Shown here in pieces: positions 6,082 to 9,682 of a stretch of DNA of 9,682 nt (position 1 is the first letter of the stretch; every line of letters starts with the position of its first letter). The translations under genes and the position numbers were made by a program. The notes under the pieces were generated by a model, which searched no databases, was not told the origin of the DNA, and was given only the letters and a program-made list of their open reading frames with translations. Source of the DNA: an uncultured Clostridium sp. (lineage in GTDB: Bacteria > Bacillota > Clostridia > Lachnospirales > Lachnospiraceae); the NCBI GenBank assembly GCA_945946715.1, contig CAMEWU010000080.1, forward strand, positions 1 to 9,682, given 5' to 3'.

Positions 6082-7065
6082 TTAGTTTCCAACCATAGTT
6101 TTCATTGTATAGGCAATCTTTATAATATCATCAATTCCGGCTTCCTCAATGCCAACGTCCTTAATCGGCTTCTCTGCAGACAAATCACTGATGAGAGCAG
6201 CTGCAGTCATTTCTGACTTCATAAACTTATATCTGACTATGTTATCCGATGCAGAAATAATCTCTGCCTTAGGATGTTCCGGTACTGCAGAGTCGTAATA
6301 CTCAACGACAAGTGTACGATATGGAGCGATTCTTTCTACGATTTCAGAAAGATTTCCGTCCTCCATCATGACACCGTTATTTATGATAATCAGTCTTTCG
6401 CAAAGCTCCTGAATATCCCCTAAATCATGAGTGGTAAGTATGACGGTTGTGCCCCTTATAGCATTGATTTCTTTTATGAATTTGCGAAGTGCGAACTTTG
6501 AACCTACATCAAGCCCAATGGTCGGCTCATCAAGGAAAAGTACCTTTGGGGAATGAAGCATTGCAGCAGTAAGGTCACCTTTAACACGCTGTCCAAGGGA
6601 CATTTGCCGCACTGGTTTATTCAGAAGCTCCTGTATTCCCAATATGGAATCCATCACCGCAAGAGTTTCGTTGTATTCTTTTTTGTCTATTCTATAAATG
6701 TGCCGGAGTAATTCAAAGCTTTCCTCCAGCCGTAAATCCCAGTTCAGTTGTGTGCGTTGTCCGAACACGACACCGATGTCCCTCACTACCTCTTTTCTGT
6801 GTTTTGCTATGTCTCGTCCGTCAATCAGCACCTCCCCTGATGTAGGCGTCAGGATACCTGTCATCATTTTTATAGTAGTGCTTTTTCCTGAACCGTTTGG
6901 TCCGATAAATCCGACGATTTCTCCCGGTCCAACATGAAAGTCAAGTCCGTTTACAGCTTTTATAATCTTCTTTTCATTTTTGAAAAGAGCCTTTACTGTA
7001 CCTCCCAGTCCTTTACCCTTTTCCGCAACACAATATTCTTTATATAAACTTTTTACCTGTATCAT
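6082..7065 (-). CDS. ABC transporter ATP-binding protein (ABC-2 exporter, COG4586-like)
   Basis: A 327-residue ATPase with all nucleotide-binding motifs: Walker A GPNGSGKST (55-63), Q-loop Gln103 in FGQRTQLNWDL, signature MSLGQR (about 155-160, a variant of LSGGQ), Walker B VLFLDEP with catalytic Glu180, D-loop GLD (184-186) and H-loop His213 in TTHD. The FGQRTQL-W motif after the Q-loop and the C-terminal extension of about 80 residues are typical of the COG4586 type paired with two DUF990/ABC-2 permeases. The Met before IQVKSLYKEY is chosen because AGGAG (7077-7073) lies seven bases upstream; the longer reading to 7092 would overlap the permease gene and lacks such a site. It is the last gene of the operon, 13 bp after the second permease. 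The substrate is unknown. Some relatives are annotated as drug or viologen exporters. Confidence 0.92.
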   Translation of the reverse strand: MIQVKSLYKEYCVAEKGKGLGGTVKALFKNEKKIIKAVNGLDFHVGPGEIVGFIGPNGSGKSTTIKMMTGILTPTSGEVLIDGRDIAKHRKEVVRDIGVVFGQRTQLNWDLRLEESFELLRHIYRIDKKEYNETLAVMDSILGIQELLNKPVRQMSLGQRVKGDLTAAMLHSPKVLFLDEPTIGLDVGSKFALRKFIKEINAIRGTTVILTTHDLGDIQELCERLIIINNGVMMEDGNLSEIVERIAPYRTLVVEYYDSAVPEHPKAEIISASDNIVRYKFMKSEMTAAALISDLSAEKPIKDVGIEEAGIDDIIKIAYTMKTMVGN

Positions 7066-7078
7066 ATTATTTCTCCTA

Positions 7079-7903
7079 TCAATTTCCTGCACTCTCGTAT
7101 CTTCTCATTCCTATCTTAAATACAAGGCCGGCAATCAACATTGTAACAATACCAACAGCAAGGGTTATCCATATTCCCATTCCGCCTGTTGAAAATGCAT
7201 GTTCTATTCCAAGAAGTTCAGACGCCGGATAGAAAGAAACCCAGCCGATTGGTATCACAAAGGTCAGTATCAACTGCATAGCCTCCGGATACATGGATAT
7301 GGGATACATCGTAGTTTTATCAAAAATTTCCTGTGTGAATTGTCCGAAGTCATTGGCACTTTTGGTCCAAAATGAGGTTGAACCCAACAAAATATAAATA
7401 CCTCCACGGATTAACGTAGCACCAATCAGCATTACAATAATTTCCACAACATTTAAAACCGTAAATGAAAAACCTGTCTTCACACAGCCATATACAAAAA
7501 CAAGTATTCCGGGAATTAAATCGGTTAACCCGAACACATTAATATTCGTGAAAAAAAACTGATATAACACACTCAATGGCCTCGTAAGAAACCGGTCGAA
7601 ATCCCCCTCAATGACATAGAATCCCATGAACCAGCCCTGTACGAAGAAAATCATGGAAAGGGCATGGGAAATAACAGAAATTCCATACAGAAATGCAAGC
7701 TGTCCATAGCTCCAGCCATTGATTTCACCAAACTGCTCCACAACGAATTTTATCGTTGCAAAGCCCAGTATAAACTGTATGGGATTTGAAATCAGCCAGC
7801 CCAGTATATTGGACGGATATTCAACAATTGTAAGGAGTGCCATTTTTATGTTGCACATTGTGACTCCAAAATAATGTGCAATAGAAGAACCTAGTTTTTT
7901 CAT
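7079..7903 (-). CDS. ABC-2 family permease (COG3694/DUF990-like)
   Basis: A 274-residue integral membrane protein with about six hydrophobic segments (roughly 34-56, 66-92, 125-142, 150-174, 208-228 and 245-265). The motif EGDFDRFLTRPLSVLYQ (99-115) is the conserved cytoplasmic coupling region of this permease family ('GelDr.L.RPl'). MYPEAMQLILTFVIPIGWVSFYPASELLG near the C-terminus is also typical. It should form a heterodimer with the neighbouring permease and dock on the ATPase. GGGAGG lies eight bases before the ATG, within the 3' end of the upstream permease gene, and just 4 bp separate the two genes. Confidence 0.88.
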   Translation of the reverse strand: MKKLGSSIAHYFGVTMCNIKMALLTIVEYPSNILGWLISNPIQFILGFATIKFVVEQFGEINGWSYGQLAFLYGISVISHALSMIFFVQGWFMGFYVIEGDFDRFLTRPLSVLYQFFFTNINVFGLTDLIPGILVFVYGCVKTGFSFTVLNVVEIIVMLIGATLIRGGIYILLGSTSFWTKSANDFGQFTQEIFDKTTMYPISMYPEAMQLILTFVIPIGWVSFYPASELLGIEHAFSTGGMGIWITLAVGIVTMLIAGLVFKIGMRRYESAGN

Positions 7904-7907
7904 ATCC

Positions 7908-8714
7908 TCAGCCTCCCTGTACCATAACTTTCTTCAGCACCTTTTTGGATAGCAGATAAAACAAAGCTGCAAGCACCAATGCCCATACAAGCTGTATCAA
8001 CATACGTCTACATATCTCATTATTGGTTGCGCTTCCAATATAAATATCAAGTGGAAGCTGATAAATGTATACAAATGGCAGCAAGTTCAGTATATTTGCA
8101 AGCCAGTCCGGGAAAAACCATACCGGTATAATGCTTCCCGACAATAGTCGTATTAAATGTTTTTTCACCTGATACAGTGCATCCATGGATATTGCTGTAA
8201 ATGCCCACATACCGAAGATTGCCGCCAGAAGCCAGTTTATCGCCATTGACAAAAAAAGACTTGCCACAAACATTGGTATTGCTGACAGTGACACGATAGC
8301 CGGAACTTTAATCAGCAGACTTCCAATGAGTAATATAGGCAACAGATTCTGAACAAGCAGTGCAATAAGGCTTCCAATATCCTCTGCCAAAAAGATGCCG
8401 AACACATTCACCGGTCGCATCATATCCGTGGCAATACTTCCCTTTTCCACACTCTGCTGTATCCTTCTTTCAACTCCCGTTGTAAATAGAACCGAAAGTG
8501 CTGAGGACATTACGGTATAGGTCATCATACTGTCTGCAGTAACACCATTTTCAAAGGTTTCATTTCCGAACAGTGCCTTCCAGAAAAATGCAGTTGTTAT
8601 CATTATGATTGATTGCATCAGAATATTTCCGTACACATCAAACTTATAGGTGAAGCTGCGTATAATACGGGTTTTACAGATGTACAGATATTTGTCGAGC
8701 CTGCCGTTAAGCAT
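7908..8714 (-). CDS. ABC-2 family permease (COG4587/DUF990-like)
   Basis: A 268-residue membrane protein with about six hydrophobic segments (roughly 30-49, 63-80, 106-135, 140-172, 208-228 and 238-256). The conserved parts are VEKGSIATDMMRPVNVFG (the 'G.i...L.RP' coupling motif, about 89-106) and the late SGSIIPVWFFPDWLANILNLLPF (192-214), typical of this half of two-permease ABC-2 exporters. It starts inside the end of the AraC gene (8-bp overlap) with a very strong AGGAGG eight bases before the ATG. The overlap points to translation linked to the regulator gene and to one transcript for all four genes. Confidence 0.88.
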   Translation of the reverse strand: MLNGRLDKYLYICKTRIIRSFTYKFDVYGNILMQSIIMITTAFFWKALFGNETFENGVTADSMMTYTVMSSALSVLFTTGVERRIQQSVEKGSIATDMMRPVNVFGIFLAEDIGSLIALLVQNLLPILLIGSLLIKVPAIVSLSAIPMFVASLFLSMAINWLLAAIFGMWAFTAISMDALYQVKKHLIRLLSGSIIPVWFFPDWLANILNLLPFVYIYQLPLDIYIGSATNNEICRRMLIQLVWALVLAALFYLLSKKVLKKVMVQGG

Positions 8715-9624
8715 CTGTCGTTCCTCCTTTTCTCAATTGTCCCGGTGTAATTCCTGTCATTTCTTTAAAGGTCTTTGCGAAAAAGCTTGCTCCTGAAAAT
8801 CCCGTTTCATAAGCAATTTCCGTTATTGTCAAATCGGTATTTAGTAAAAGTTCAATACTTTTCCCAATACGATAACGTCTTACATAATCGATAGGCGTGG
8901 AATTTACATACCGCATAAAAAGCTTTGTACATGCTGTTCTGCCCACTCCCCCTGCCTTACACAGCAAATCAAGGGTGATTGTTTCCTTATAATGCTCCTG
9001 AATATAAGCGATCATTCTCTTGATGATTTCAAAACCACCATCATACTTATGATTCCCTGTATCATTTTGAGGAATATTGTTATATAGAAGTTCCCACACA
9101 TTATAGACTGCTTCTATCATTTTCAATTCACAATTCTCTTGCTCTGACAACTCATAAATAAAACTGAGTTTTTCAAGCACGGTTCTTTCCCATGGTACAC
9201 TTTCGTGTAAAAGCAAATATGGTACAGACGCATTGGCAATAACCGGATATACAAACTTCTCTTCTATATGCTTGGAAGAACATAGAAGCATAGGATGGAA
9301 AATAATGCAGTCAAGCAGACAGGATTCATCCCCTAATATCAACAGGTGAAGTTGCCGGGAATTTACGAAAAGTCCCTCGCCCTTATTGATTTTTATAATA
9401 CTGTCGTTAAGTTGATAAAATGCACTACCCTCTTTGATATAGATGAACTCAATATCGCTGTGCCAATGCACTGACATTCCTACAAGAATCTGTTTTGCCG
9501 GAATAAAATTACGCCTGCAAAAAAGAGGAAAATCCGGATTATCATATCGGATATTTTCAGAACCGTCCTCTTTTATATCGGGTATATCCGAATATTTCCT
9601 ATAACAATGCTCTGCTTTTTCCAC
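8707..9624 (-). CDS. AraC family regulator with N-terminal cupin domain
   Basis: About 305 residues. The N-terminal half is a cupin-like sensor (VHWHSDIEFIYIKEG with HWH near 53-55, then NKGEGLFVNSRQLHLL). The C-terminal 100 residues hold the AraC-type double helix-turn-helix: LDLLCKAGGVGRTACTKLF, then the strongly conserved TITEIAYETGFSGASFFAKTFKE and GITPGQLRK. It is the first gene of the exporter operon and overlaps the first permease by 8 bp, so it most likely activates its own operon in response to the exported compound or a small sugar-like or drug-like ligand (inference). The start is uncertain: I chose GTG at 9624, eight bases after the G8 tract that would be its ribosome binding site. 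GTG at 9633 is also in frame but its G belongs to the tract, leaving no spacing. No in-frame ATG is near. Confidence 0.87.
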   Translation of the reverse strand: MEKAEHCYRKYSDIPDIKEDGSENIRYDNPDFPLFCRRNFIPAKQILVGMSVHWHSDIEFIYIKEGSAFYQLNDSIIKINKGEGLFVNSRQLHLLILGDESCLLDCIIFHPMLLCSSKHIEEKFVYPVIANASVPYLLLHESVPWERTVLEKLSFIYELSEQENCELKMIEAVYNVWELLYNNIPQNDTGNHKYDGGFEIIKRMIAYIQEHYKETITLDLLCKAGGVGRTACTKLFMRYVNSTPIDYVRRYRIGKSIELLLNTDLTITEIAYETGFSGASFFAKTFKEMTGITPGQLRKGGTTDA

Positions 9625-9632
9625 AGCATTCA

Positions 9633-9640
9633 CCCCCCCC
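9633..9640 (-). promoter_or_regulatory. G8 tract acting as ribosome binding site of the AraC gene
   Basis: Eight consecutive G on the minus strand (AAGGGGGGGG) lie eight bases before GTG 9624. They can pair with the anti-Shine-Dalgarno sequence only partly through G-U pairs. It is the only purine-rich site in the short leader. Mononucleotide runs of this length are prone to slippage. Confidence 0.5.
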
Positions 9641-9659
9641 TTGCCGTTCTGATTGTATA

Positions 9660-9668
9660 ACTATACCA
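9660..9668 (-). promoter_or_regulatory. Possible extended -10 of the AraC-ABC operon promoter
   Basis: TGGTATAGT on the minus strand matches an extended -10 box. A -35 box at 17-bp spacing would fall just beyond the window end, so it cannot be judged. The site overlaps the small palindrome GTATA-GT-TATAC (9665-9654), which could be part of a regulator site. The leader to the GTG would be about 30 bases. Confidence 0.35.
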
Positions 9669-9682
9669 CATTGTCTTTGGAA

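Noticed and set aside
7066..7092. Longer N-terminus for the ABC ATPase
   Set aside because: It would overlap the permease stop codon and turn the AGGAG site of the inner ATG into coding sequence; the inner start begins right at the ABC domain.
6698..7192. Plus-strand open frames opposite the ATPase and permease genes
   Set aside because: They are mirror frames of conserved motifs (Walker A region) and have no support of their own.

Overview
The window looks like a chromosomal segment of a spore-forming, low-GC Gram-positive anaerobe of the class Clostridia, most likely a Lachnospiraceae member. The reasons are a SipL-type spore morphogenesis protein (three DUF3794/SPOCS-like repeats plus a C-terminal LysM), a tiny Cys-rich protein that I recall as typical of Lachnospiraceae, strong AGGAG-type ribosome binding sites, and AT-rich intergenic DNA. 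No rRNA, tRNA, CRISPR array, transposase or phage gene is visible.

Left part (1-2628), all genes on the minus strand: a long imperfect palindrome at the window edge, sipL, a PrcB-like lipoprotein, and a 58-residue CxxC/CxxC protein with a good sigma-A-type promoter. The lipoprotein start codon lies inside a perfect 16-bp inverted repeat, the neatest unexplained structure here.

Middle part (2629-4623): a minus-strand three-gene unit in the order alpha/beta hydrolase, TetR regulator, isochorismatase-like hydrolase. It is driven by a near-consensus promoter (TTGACA, 17 bp, TAAAAT) bracketed by two almost identical palindromes, the likely TetR operators. The hydrolase appears to carry an in-frame internal deletion that removed its nucleophile, so the regulator and isochorismatase may be the only working parts. 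Facing the other way is a plus-strand gene for a membrane-anchored c-di-GMP protein with a degenerate GGDEF domain and an intact EAL domain (4624-6081), with its own extended -10 promoter.

Right part (6082-9682): a minus-strand four-gene operon encoding an AraC-type regulator with a cupin sensor domain, two ABC-2 permeases and an ABC ATPase. Genes overlap by 8 bp or are 4 and 13 bp apart. It looks like a self-contained inducible exporter with its regulator first. The AraC gene begins just after a run of eight G that serves as its ribosome binding site and could be length-variable. The ATPase gene and the EAL gene converge with no base between their stop codons.

I see no strong case for a wholly new multi-gene system. 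The features most worth following are the hairpin over the lipoprotein start, the operator pair guarding an operon with a gutted hydrolase, and the G tract before the AraC gene.
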